DNA of 64,000 nt from Polyangium sp. 6x1. GTDB taxonomy: Bacteria > Myxococcota_A > Polyangia > Polyangiales > Polyangiaceae. The translations under genes were made by a program, and so were the position numbers. This document shows positions 24,767 to 32,505 of the stretch, in pieces. Position 1 is the stretch's first letter. Every line of letters begins with the position of its first letter. The stretch is taken from the NCBI RefSeq assembly GCF_029946515.1, contig NZ_JARZHH010000035.1, forward strand, positions 52,853-116,852, written 5' to 3'. The notes beneath the pieces are model-generated. The model searched no databases, had not been told where the DNA came from, and was given only the letters and a program-made list of their open reading frames with translations.

Positions 24767-26386
24767 ATGGCAGAGGCCGAGACCTTGAATTCGCTCTTCC
24801 TGGAGGAGCTCTCTGCGCTCGACGCGTTCGCCGCGCGGCGTGAGGCCGAAGGCGCGCTCTCGCTCGGCGCCGAGGACCCGGACGTCCGCCGGATCCTCGA
24901 AGCGCAGGCCTTTTTTTCGGCGAGGACCCGCGCCGCCGCCCAGCGCGCGACGGCGGCGGCCGTGCGCCGCATCGCCGCCGGCACGCTCGACGAGCTGCTC
25001 GTCCCCTCGCCCGCGTCGATGATGGTCGAATGCGTGGTCGGTGAGGAGCGCGTCGAGCCCGCCGTTTTGCCGCGGGGCACGCTCCTTCGCGTGATGTCGG
25101 CCGAGGGCAAGGTCGGGCTCTTTTCGATGATGCGGCCGCTCTCGATCCTGCCGATCGACGTCGCGGGCGCGCGGATCGTCGAGCAGAACCGCAGGCTCTT
25201 CGTGCGGATCCGCCTCCGCGCCCGGCGCTCCTGGAAGAACGCGGCCACGCTCTCGTTTTACGTGCGGCGCCTCGACGATTATCGCGCCTCGCTCGCGCTG
25301 CATGACGCGCTCTCGCGCCACCTCACGCGCGCCTACGCGATGACCGGCGCGGACGGGCCCGAGATCTCCTGCCGCGTCTCCTTCGGCGCCCCGCGCGCGA
25401 GCGCCCTCGAAGACGGCGACGATCGTGGCCCGCTCGCCCGCATTCGCTCGTTTTTCCACCTGCCCGAGCAGGAGCTCTTCGTGCAGGTCGAGGTGCCGCA
25501 AACACGCGCGGCCTGGGACACGCTCGACCTCTTCCTGGAGCTCGACGAGGAGTTCCCCACGAGTTTGTCGGTCTCGAACGATACGTTTCGCCTGCACGTC
25601 GTCCCCGTGGAGAATGCGTGGGTCGATTTCGCCGAGCCGATCCTCTGGGACGGGACGCGGACGACGGCGCCCGTGCGTTCACCCTCGCCGCTGCTCGAAG
25701 GCGTCGAGCCCGCGGGGGTGCGCGGCGTCTACAAGGCGTCCGATCGCGGGCTCGTGCCGATCTTGCCCGCCGCGCTCGCGCAGGAGGGCGATACGTACGA
25801 GATCGAAGAAGGCGACGGCGTGACCGAGCTCCGGCTCTCGCTCGACGGCGCCTTCGAGCAGCCTTGCAAGGTGCTCGCGGAGGCCCGTTTTTCGCAGCCG
25901 GTGCTCTGGTCCGCGTCGCCCGGCAAGCTCGCGCTCGGCTTGCAAACGCGGCATTTGCCGGGCGTGTCATTCCGGCTCGTCGGCAGCATGCGCGCGCCCT
26001 CGGAGAGCCCGCTCGCGCAGGATCCGGCGCGTTGCCTCGACGTGCTCTCGCTGCGCATGCGGCCGTCGCTCGGGCGGCGTGATCTCGTGGGGATGCTGGA
26101 GATCCTCGGCGCGAGCGGGGACGGGGCCTATCGAGGGTTCGCTTCGCTCGTCGACGAGCTCGATTCGCGCGAGGCGCCGGATCCGGCCCGGCGCGCGGGC
26201 GGAATCCGGCGCGTGTATCGGCTCGCGGTGCGGCAAAGGAGCCCCGAGGAGGCGCCGCTCGTGCGGCGGCTCTCGGCGCAGATCGCCGCGCTGCTCGACG
26301 CGTGGACGGAGGAGCCCGTGGACGTGGAGATCACGACGCGCCAGGCCGCGGGCCCGCGCGCGCTCTCCGGAGGGACGAAGCCATGA
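24767..26386 (+). CDS. tssF: TssF baseplate protein, 539 aa
   Basis: The N-terminus FLEELSALDAFAARREAEGALSLGAEDPDVRRILEAQAFFSART matches the TssF signature (FARxxPxxAxxLxxxDPDVERLLEAFAFLxAR). Elsewhere RGTLLRVMSAEGKVG and the C-terminal beta-rich part fit the family. The length is slightly below the typical 580-610 residues. TssF pairs with TssG in a wedge that binds VgrG and TssK. It begins nine bases after the spike gene and its stop overlaps the tssL start by four bases. Confidence 0.85.
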   Translation: MAEAETLNSLFLEELSALDAFAARREAEGALSLGAEDPDVRRILEAQAFFSARTRAAAQRATAAAVRRIAAGTLDELLVPSPASMMVECVVGEERVEPAVLPRGTLLRVMSAEGKVGLFSMMRPLSILPIDVAGARIVEQNRRLFVRIRLRARRSWKNAATLSFYVRRLDDYRASLALHDALSRHLTRAYAMTGADGPEISCRVSFGAPRASALEDGDDRGPLARIRSFFHLPEQELFVQVEVPQTRAAWDTLDLFLELDEEFPTSLSVSNDTFRLHVVPVENAWVDFAEPILWDGTRTTAPVRSPSPLLEGVEPAGVRGVYKASDRGLVPILPAALAQEGDTYEIEEGDGVTELRLSLDGAFEQPCKVLAEARFSQPVLWSASPGKLALGLQTRHLPGVSFRLVGSMRAPSESPLAQDPARCLDVLSLRMRPSLGRRDLVGMLEILGASGDGAYRGFASLVDELDSREAPDPARRAGGIRRVYRLAVRQRSPEEAPLVRRLSAQIAALLDAWTEEPVDVEITTRQAAGPRALSGGTKP

Positions 26387-27009
26387 GCGCGGCGGGCACG
26401 CTCGATACCCGCGCGTTCGCGGAGGTCGTCGTCTGTATCGAGGATACCGGGCGGATCCTCGACGCGGCCGTGCGAAACAACAAGACGCGCGACGTCGAGG
26501 CGCTGCGGGCGAAGCTCCGGCGCAGGCTCGACGATCTCGACGCGAAGCTCGACAAGATCGTCTCGCCGAGCACGATGGAGGGCGTCCTCGTCCCGCTCGT
26601 GGTTTTCCTCGACGAACGCGTGCAGACGCGCCTCGCGCGGGAGGGGGACCCGGAGAGCCCGCCGTGGCCGCTGCTCCAGTGGGATCTGCTCGGCGAGACC
26701 GACGGCGGCGACGAGTTTTTCGAGCGCGCGGCGCTCCTCACGCCCGAGAGCAAGCCCGACGCGCTCGTCGTGGCGACCTACCTGCATTGCCTGGAGTGTG
26801 GTTTCGTGGGCCGTCATTTCGACGAGCCCCAGGAGATCCGCGCCTGGAAGGAGAAGCTCGCCCGGTGCCTGCCGCGGAGCGACGCCCCGGCGCAGACGGC
26901 GGCCGCCCCCACGGTCCGGGCCCGGGCCGCGCTGCGGTACGGGCTGATCGCCCTCGGCGTGGCGGCAGGTTTTCACGCGGTTTTTGCCCTCGTCAGCCTT
27001 CTGTGGTGA
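26383..27009 (+). CDS. tssL: TssL/DotU-like inner-membrane protein, 208 aa
   Basis: A DotU-like cytoplasmic domain is present: an N-terminal helix pair, FLDERVQTRL, then LLGETDGGDEFFERAALLTPES and YLHCLECGFVGRH. The core motif GExFFxxL is retained as DEFFERAALL. A single membrane segment lies at the C-terminus (LIALGVAAGFHAVFALVSLLW). TssL and TssM form the core of the T6SS membrane complex. The ATG at 26383 overlaps the tssF stop in an ATGA arrangement. Confidence 0.85.
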   Translation: MSAAGTLDTRAFAEVVVCIEDTGRILDAAVRNNKTRDVEALRAKLRRRLDDLDAKLDKIVSPSTMEGVLVPLVVFLDERVQTRLAREGDPESPPWPLLQWDLLGETDGGDEFFERAALLTPESKPDALVVATYLHCLECGFVGRHFDEPQEIRAWKEKLARCLPRSDAPAQTAAAPTVRARAALRYGLIALGVAAGFHAVFALVSLLW

Positions 27010-27021
27010 AGTGCCGAGGGA

Positions 27022-27372
27022 ATGGCGGCCGGAGGCAAGGAGAGTGATCCGCGGTCCTCGCTGCTCGCACGATGGCGAGCGAGCGGGCGCCGTCCGTCCG
27101 CGCCCCCGCCACCTCCGCGCGCCACGTTCGAGGCCGCGGCCCTCTCGCCGCCTCCGCCGGACGCGGCGGCCCTGCTCGCGTCCGTCGAGGCCGCCGCCAT
27201 GGGCGTCGTGCCCCCGCACGTCCTCGCGCCCTTCGTAAAACCCCTCCGTGAGGCCCTCGCCCTTGCGCCCGAGGCGCGGGATCCGAAGGCGCTCGCGCAG
27301 GCGCTCGATCGGGTGGAGGATCTGCTCGAAGTCTTCCTCTTCGCCGGGCAACGAATGCCCGCGGGGGGCTAG
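27022..27372 (+). CDS. Uncharacterised 116-aa protein between tssL and tssM
   Basis: I do not recognise a family. The N-terminal half is Arg/Pro-rich with a PPPPP run, and the C-terminal half is a pair of Ala/Leu-rich helices (FVKPLREALALAPEARD, then RVEDLLEVFLFAG). There is no signal peptide or membrane segment. The tight spacing (12 bases from tssL and 21 from tssM) indicates a role with the membrane complex, perhaps as an adaptor. It could be a family-specific accessory of this T6SS type. Confidence 0.6.
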   Translation: MAAGGKESDPRSSLLARWRASGRRPSAPPPPPRATFEAAALSPPPPDAAALLASVEAAAMGVVPPHVLAPFVKPLREALALAPEARDPKALAQALDRVEDLLEVFLFAGQRMPAGG

Positions 27373-27393
27373 GGCGGCGAGGAGGCGCGCGCG

Positions 27394-30300
27394 ATGCAGC
27401 AAGCCGCAGCGCTCGGAGCGTCCTTGAACCCCTGGGTGATCGCCGCGATCGCCCTCGTGGGGGTCTTGCTGCTCATCGTCGGCGTTTATTTGTTCGTTCG
27501 GTCCCGCAAGAAGTCTGGCGAGGAGGCTCCCAAGCTGCCCTCGCCGCGCTCGCTCGGCCGGACGTGGGACGATTTCGTGCGTCGCCTGCCGGAGAGCGTG
27601 CAGGGCGCGCCGATCGTCGTGGTGCTCGGCGATCGTCGGGCCGGCAAGACGAGCGTGATCCAGACGGGGCTCGCGCGCTCGGGATCGGCCTCGCAGGTCG
27701 CGCCGAGTGATACCTCGGACGCGCGCCTGTCGATGTTCGCCGGGCAGCACGCGCTCGTGCAGGAGATCAGCGGCGAGCTGCTCGAAGACACGCGGCCCGA
27801 GGCGCGCTCCTCGCTCGCGGATCTCTGGAAGCCCATCGCGCTCCGGGTGCCGGTCGTGCTTTTCGTGATCGACGCGCGCGCGAGCTCGTTCACGCCCGCG
27901 GGCCTGCGGCGCCTCGGGGCGCTCGGGCGGGACGTGGTCGACAGGCTCACGTCGCTCCGGCGCGGGCGCGCGCCGCGGGTGCGCGTCGTTCTTTCGCACC
28001 TCGACGAGCGCCTCGAAGGGTTCGTCCCGCTCGCGCGTGTCGCCGAGGACGAGGGGCACGCTTCGCAGACCTTGAAGCCCGCGGGCCGGCGCGCGGCGGA
28101 CCTCGAAGGGCTGCTCGCGCCGCTCGAGCCGTGTTTGTCTTCCGCGATCAAAACGCTCCCGGCCGCGCAGACGGCGGCGGTGACGAAGCTGCTCGCGGGC
28201 GGCGGGGGGAGCGTGTTCGCCGCGCTCGAACCCTTCCTCGATGCCTTCGTGGGCAACGCGACGCAGGTGGCGACGCCGGCGCTCGATGGAATCGTCGTGG
28301 CGGGTTTGCCCGAGGGCGCGGACGCGGGGATGGTGGGCGCGCCGCTCGGCCTCGACGCGCAGGCGGTTCAATCGGACTTCAATGCCCACGAGCAACGGCG
28401 GACGGTCGGGGCGCTCGTCTTGGGGGCCTCGATCGCGGGGCTCATTGGCGGGCTTTATCTGTGGCACTGGCAGGACGTGAAGGCCGTGCCCGCGGCGGTC
28501 GCGGGCTTCACCACGCTGCGCCCGCCGCGGAACGTGGAGATCGATCGGGCCGAAGGAAAAGCCGCGAAGGCGCTCCGGGCCGCGCTCCGGCCGCGCTGGT
28601 GGCCTTTGCGGTGGGCGTACCCGAACGCAAAAGAGGAGATCGACAGGCCGCGGACCGAACGCGACGGAGGCGGGGAACGCGAGCAGTTCCTCGGGAAGAT
28701 CCGCGACATCTATCTCCTGCCGGCGGCGAGGGCGTCCTCGCTGCCGGTGCGGCTTTATGCGGTGGCGCTGCTGCGCGCCTCGGAGGACAACGATCTCGGC
28801 GAGCTCGCGCTGCGCGACAAGGAGGCGTTCGCGCGGGTGCTCGAGGTGCCGGACAGCGTCGTCGGCGATTACGTGACGTTCTCGTATTCGCAATGGCGAG
28901 GCGCGATCGAGGGGCTCGACCAGGGCATCCCGCGGGGCGATTGGGAAGGGTTTCTGGGGTCGCTCGATGAGTCGTTGAAAAAGGGCGCGGTCCCGCCGGC
29001 CGAGATCGGCGCGCTCTCGGAGAGCGCCCGCCGGCTCTCGGACGCGCTGCGCGGCGTGGACGACGCGCCCTCGCAGAAGGAGCTCGAATCGCTGCTCCGC
29101 ACGGAGAGCCCGGAGGACGCGGACAAATTGCTCGGCCCCGGCGGGAGCCACGAGATCCCGGACTGGGCGCAGCAAAAGAGCAAGGAGCTCGAAGGGCTGC
29201 TCGGCGAGGTCGACGGAACGAAGATCGAGGTGCCGAGCGCGGAGAACCGGACGCTGCGGCAGATCGTCGGCGATCTCGAGGGGATGAAATGCCCCACGGG
29301 AGATACGGCCTCGAAGGAGACGTTCCCCATCGACAAGAGCCGCGTCTATCGCGCGGAGGACTGGGACAAGCTCGTCGCTTCGAGCAAGTCGTCGGCGTAC
29401 GTGCAGGCATTCGTCGACGACGTCCGCGCAAAGCAGCGCTCGCCGTTCTTCGGGCCGAACCAGGTGTTTCCGGCCGTGGGCGCGAGCGACATGCCGGGGC
29501 GCGGGCCGAGCCGGCCTTTGCCGGGCCTCTACACGGTGCGCGCCGTCAATGACGAGCTCGTCCCCGCGCTGACGAAGCTCGACGCGGCGCTCACGGGGGC
29601 GTGCGTGCAGCAAGCACCGCGCGACGAGCTCGCGCGGCTCGTGCGCGACGGGATGGACACGTACGCGACGGCCTACCAGAACGCGCTCTTCGGATACGTG
29701 CAGGGCTTCGGCTTCTCGTCGGGCTCGCTCGCCTCGCTCCGGACCGATCTGCAGGACATGGCCACGCCGAGCTCGTGGTTCGGCCAGTTCTGGACCACGG
29801 TCGCGGAGAATGCGGCGGTCGACCCGGGCAATGATCCGAACCTCGCGATCCTACGCAATGCGCTCCGCTCGTTCGACCCGATCGTGGCGCTCCAGCCCGA
29901 GAAGGGCAAACCCGTCAACCTCGACAAGTATTACGCGATCCTCACGCCGCTCCTCGCGTCGCTGGAGGACGGGCCGCTCCAGGCGGCAGGCGCGCCGCTC
30001 GGGGATCGATTGCCGCTCGTGGGCAAGCTCGGTTTGTCCCTGCTCGACCCCGACCCGAAGCAGCCGATTCCGCAGGTGAAGGCGTGGCTCGACGCGGCGC
30101 GGATCCCGGGCGGGGACATGCGCAGGCCGTTCCTCTTGCCCGTGAACCAGGTCTACGAATATGCCCTGACGAACGTGGAGAAGGCGGTCGAGAAGATCTA
30201 CAAGAGCGAGATTCGCCCGCTCGGGGAGCCGCTCTGGGTGCGCTTTCCCTTCATGCCGACGGCGAAGGTCGAGGCACAGCCGGGCGAGGTCGACGGGGTG

Positions 30301-30948
30301 TTCGGCGTCAAGGGCACGATGCGCCTCGCTTTCAACGACGGCGTGGCGCCGGCCGCGCGGCGGAGCGACGGCGGGGCGTGGGTGGCGAAGCGGCCGCTCG
30401 ATTATCGCGCGGTCGTGCTGCCGAAAGAGGCGCTCGAGGTCGGCGGCTGGTTCGACGAGCTCTCGGGGCTGCTCTGGGACGAGGCGGGCAAACCCAAGGC
30501 GATCGCGCTCTCGGTGCGGCCGCACGCGCTGCCCAAGGTGGAGCGGGACGATCGGGTGGCCGTGACGATGTCCTCGCTCAGCGCGGGCGAGACGACCGTG
30601 GCGGGGTTCAATCAGGCCCCGGCGTGGAAATCGCTCCCCGTGCCCTGGTCGACGTCGACACCGGCGATCGTGAGCGCCGAGCTCACGGACCTCGCGAGCG
30701 GCGGCAAGACGTCGCGCTCGCAGGAGGGGACGGGCGAGGCGTGGCAGACGTTGCGGCTCGTCTGCGAGGCACAGGCGTCGTGGCGGGGATCGACGGTGTC
30801 GTGGATGCTCGGCGCGCGCGTGGCCTTCGATCTCGGCTCGGATCCGTGGGAGGTGCTGCTCCCGCCGCCGAACCGGGGGTATCGTTGCCCGTCGCGGCCG
30901 CCGCCTTCCACGACGACGCTAAGTGGACAAGCCACGACGCCTCGTTGA
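27394..30948 (+). CDS. tssM: TssM/IcmF inner-membrane protein with Walker motif, 1184 aa
   Basis: A membrane helix at about 15-36 (WVIAAIALVGVLLLIVGVYLFV) is followed by a cytoplasmic P-loop domain with GDRRAGKTS (about 79-87). A second helix lies near 335-357 (TVGALVLGASIAGLIGGLYLW). The long C-terminal region has the IcmF pattern, with SLxDP-like repeats of the periplasmic domain and a beta-rich end (TMRLAFNDG, ETTVAGFNQAP). The length is normal for TssM. TssM spans the inner membrane and binds TssJ. The gene overlaps tssJ at its end. Confidence 0.92.
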   Translation: MQQAAALGASLNPWVIAAIALVGVLLLIVGVYLFVRSRKKSGEEAPKLPSPRSLGRTWDDFVRRLPESVQGAPIVVVLGDRRAGKTSVIQTGLARSGSASQVAPSDTSDARLSMFAGQHALVQEISGELLEDTRPEARSSLADLWKPIALRVPVVLFVIDARASSFTPAGLRRLGALGRDVVDRLTSLRRGRAPRVRVVLSHLDERLEGFVPLARVAEDEGHASQTLKPAGRRAADLEGLLAPLEPCLSSAIKTLPAAQTAAVTKLLAGGGGSVFAALEPFLDAFVGNATQVATPALDGIVVAGLPEGADAGMVGAPLGLDAQAVQSDFNAHEQRRTVGALVLGASIAGLIGGLYLWHWQDVKAVPAAVAGFTTLRPPRNVEIDRAEGKAAKALRAALRPRWWPLRWAYPNAKEEIDRPRTERDGGGEREQFLGKIRDIYLLPAARASSLPVRLYAVALLRASEDNDLGELALRDKEAFARVLEVPDSVVGDYVTFSYSQWRGAIEGLDQGIPRGDWEGFLGSLDESLKKGAVPPAEIGALSESARRLSDALRGVDDAPSQKELESLLRTESPEDADKLLGPGGSHEIPDWAQQKSKELEGLLGEVDGTKIEVPSAENRTLRQIVGDLEGMKCPTGDTASKETFPIDKSRVYRAEDWDKLVASSKSSAYVQAFVDDVRAKQRSPFFGPNQVFPAVGASDMPGRGPSRPLPGLYTVRAVNDELVPALTKLDAALTGACVQQAPRDELARLVRDGMDTYATAYQNALFGYVQGFGFSSGSLASLRTDLQDMATPSSWFGQFWTTVAENAAVDPGNDPNLAILRNALRSFDPIVALQPEKGKPVNLDKYYAILTPLLASLEDGPLQAAGAPLGDRLPLVGKLGLSLLDPDPKQPIPQVKAWLDAARIPGGDMRRPFLLPVNQVYEYALTNVEKAVEKIYKSEIRPLGEPLWVRFPFMPTAKVEAQPGEVDGVFGVKGTMRLAFNDGVAPAARRSDGGAWVAKRPLDYRAVVLPKEALEVGGWFDELSGLLWDEAGKPKAIALSVRPHALPKVERDDRVAVTMSSLSAGETTVAGFNQAPAWKSLPVPWSTSTPAIVSAELTDLASGGKTSRSQEGTGEAWQTLRLVCEAQASWRGSTVSWMLGARVAFDLGSDPWEVLLPPPNRGYRCPSRPPPSTTTLSGQATTPR

Positions 30949-31414
30949 TACTGCGCTCGTGCGAGGTCACGCCTCCCTCTGCGGCCTGACCGCGCTTCTC
31001 GCCTCGGCGCTCGGGGCCGGCTGCGCGTCGTCGAATGCTTCCCAGGTGGAGCTCGTGCTCCGCCCGGCGGCCGACGCGAATGGCGCGCGCTCCGTCTACG
31101 TGCTCGCCCGCGCCATCGACGAAAAGACGTTCGGCGCGGAGTCGTACGAGTCCGTCGCGGCGCGCGTGACCACGCCCGACGAGTCGGTGCAGACATCGGT
31201 GGTCGTGCTGCCCGGGCAGACGAAGGTGATCAAGCTGCCGGTGCCGGAGAAGGGGACGCTCGCGATTTACGCGCTCCTCGAGAGGCCGGACCGCGACGCT
31301 TGGCGGGTGCTCCTGTCGTCACCGCCGCCGGAAAAGATCGAGGTCCGGATCGAGCGCAGCAGGCTTTGCCGTGTCTCGAAATCGGGCGAGGTTTGCGTGC
31401 CGGAAGCGCCCTGA
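30923..31414 (+). CDS. tssJ: TssJ outer-membrane lipoprotein, about 163 aa
   Basis: A lipoprotein signal ends LGAGC (C34 from the GTG at 30923). A transthyretin-like beta-rich domain follows: QVELVLRPAADANGARSVYVLARAID, then TSVVVLPGQTKVIKLPVPEKGTLAIYALLERPD. This matches TssJ order, with the lipid-anchored domain contacting TssM. The GTG at 30923 lies inside tssM; a second GTG at 30959 gives a shorter signal and is an equally possible start. TssJ is the last gene of the T6SS run and is followed by a strong hairpin. Confidence 0.82.
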   Translation: MDKPRRLVDTALVRGHASLCGLTALLASALGAGCASSNASQVELVLRPAADANGARSVYVLARAIDEKTFGAESYESVAARVTTPDESVQTSVVVLPGQTKVIKLPVPEKGTLAIYALLERPDRDAWRVLLSSPPPEKIEVRIERSRLCRVSKSGEVCVPEAP

Positions 31415-31418
31415 GGCC

Positions 31419-31448
31419 GGGACCCGGGCGAGGCGCCGCCCGGGTCCC
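31419..31448. terminator. Perfect 12-bp hairpin between convergent genes
   Basis: The 12-bp inverted repeat GGGACCCGGGCG (31419-31430) and its complement (31437-31448) enclose a six-base loop. It lies between the stops of tssJ and of the opposing helical gene. There is no T-run, so it is a GC-rich stem without a classical intrinsic terminator tail. It probably ends both transcripts in a Rho-assisted or stem-stalling manner. The bidirectional role is inference. Confidence 0.6.
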
Positions 31449-31460
31449 CGGTAGCTCGAA

Positions 31461-31958
31461 TCAATCCGTGTTTTGGCTCGGCCGGCCCTGTTCGGCCGGG
31501 GCGCTCGATTTCGCGCGGGTGGCGGCGCCCTTCTGGGCGGGGCCATATTGGTAGGTGAAGAGGTCGTCGAGCGGGCCGAGGATCTCCGGGCCCTTCGGGT
31601 CGCGCTGTCCACGCCGCCGCGCTTGCGAGGCGATTTCACCGAGGAGCATGGCGAGATCGTTTCCCCGCGCGGCGCGGGTCTCGATGAGCATCTCGGTGAG
31701 CTTCTCCGCGGCGGGGACCATGGCGTCGAGCCGCTGGTGCGCGTCGGCGATATCGAGAGCGCGCTGCACGTCCCCCGCGTGGAGCCCCGCGCGGTCGATC
31801 TGCTCGGCGGTGAGGCGCTTCAGGTTGGCGATTGCCTTCGCGACCCCCTCGCGAACCTTGATGAACTTGAACATTTGCTCGGGGGTGACGTCGATGAGCG
31901 CGAGGTCGCTCGCGTCGATGTGCTGGTCGCCGGGGACGGGGTTCTTGGGATCACTCAT
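31461..31958 (-). CDS. Uncharacterised helical 165-aa protein
   Basis: I do not recognise the family. The sequence is largely helical (EQMFKFIKVREGVAKAIANLKRLTAEQIDRAG, then AEKLTEMLIETRAARGNDLAMLLGEIAS) with a Pro/Lys-rich end. The ATG at 31958 has a GGAGG seven bases upstream, so it is the start, although the frame stays open into the repeat-rich intergenic region. It is convergent with tssJ and divides the T6SS from the OmpA-family gene. No catalytic motif is visible. Confidence 0.7.
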   Translation of the reverse strand: MSDPKNPVPGDQHIDASDLALIDVTPEQMFKFIKVREGVAKAIANLKRLTAEQIDRAGLHAGDVQRALDIADAHQRLDAMVPAAEKLTEMLIETRAARGNDLAMLLGEIASQARRRGQRDPKGPEILGPLDDLFTYQYGPAQKGAATRAKSSAPAEQGRPSQNTD

Positions 31959-32317
31959 GGTCGGCCTCCAATGGGGCGGTTTTGGGTTGTCGTGTGGCGA
32001 TCGACGGGAGAGGTCCCGTCTCGTGCGCCGTGCAGGAGACCAGAGCACGGGATATGCCAGGCGCCCGGCGAGGGCACGCGGAGGCGTCGCGTGCGAGCGA
32101 GGCGCGAGGCGTGTGGGCGCGTCTCCGAGGCGCGTGAGCGCAGGAAAATGACGCGTGGGCGAGGAGCAAAGGCGCGCGCAGGGGGGCGGTGAGGCGCGCG
32201 CGCGGGAGGTCGAGACGCGCGTGCAGGGCGTGGAGATCGTTCGGGAATGTCTTGAAGGCGTGTGCTCGCGACGCGAAGACGCCTGGGCACGAGGGGAAGG
32301 CGCGCCCGCGTGACTCG

Positions 32318-32380
32318 GAGGCGCGTGCACGCGACCTGGAGACGCGTGCACGCGACTTTGAGACGCGTGCACGCGACCTT
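32318..32380. repeat. Three 21-bp units with the palindrome GCGTGCACGC
   Basis: The palindrome GCGTGCACGC occurs at 32323-32332, 32344-32353 and 32365-32374, exactly 21 bp apart, two helical turns. Flanks GAGACGCG and GCGACYT are also conserved. Degenerate versions continue towards 32210. This phasing fits a cooperative protein-binding array better than coding sequence. Confidence 0.8.
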
Positions 32381-32446
32381 TGGGTCGAGCTCAGATAGTG
32401 GGGAAGCTCACGTGCAAGGCGGCGGCACGACCGGACATCTCGCGAG

Positions 32447-32486
32447 ATTTGTCCGAACTTGTCCGGATTTGTCCAGACATGTCCGG
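32447..32486. repeat. Four 10-bp TTGTCC-type direct repeats with a facing inverted half
   Basis: Units at 32447, 32457, 32467 and 32477 read ATTTGTCCGA, ACTTGTCCGG, ATTTGTCCAG and ACATGTCCGG. They are spaced exactly one helical turn. CCGGACAT at 32431-32438 is the reverse complement of ATGTCCGG at 32479-32486, so a hairpin or an inverted operator half is also possible. The array lies in the upstream region of the helical-protein gene and just downstream of the OmpA-family stop. Confidence 0.75.
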
Positions 32487-32505
32487 TTCTCGTGGGCGGG
32501 CGTAC

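Larger units (their letters stand above)
31959..32505. other. 547-bp intergenic region with repeats and no convincing gene
   Basis: Open frames here are composition-driven shadows. The stretch holds three exact 21-bp-spaced palindromic units (near 32323-32374) with more degenerate copies before them, and a block of four 10-bp repeats (32447-32486). It separates two minus-strand genes, so it is probably a promoter and regulatory region for the helical protein gene. I see no clear -35/-10 pair or sigma-54 motif. Confidence 0.6.

Noticed and set aside
32189..32398. Open frame of heptad-like RARDLETRARDFET repeats over the 21-bp array
   Set aside because: Encoded by a non-coding palindromic array with no family similarity or credible ribosome site.
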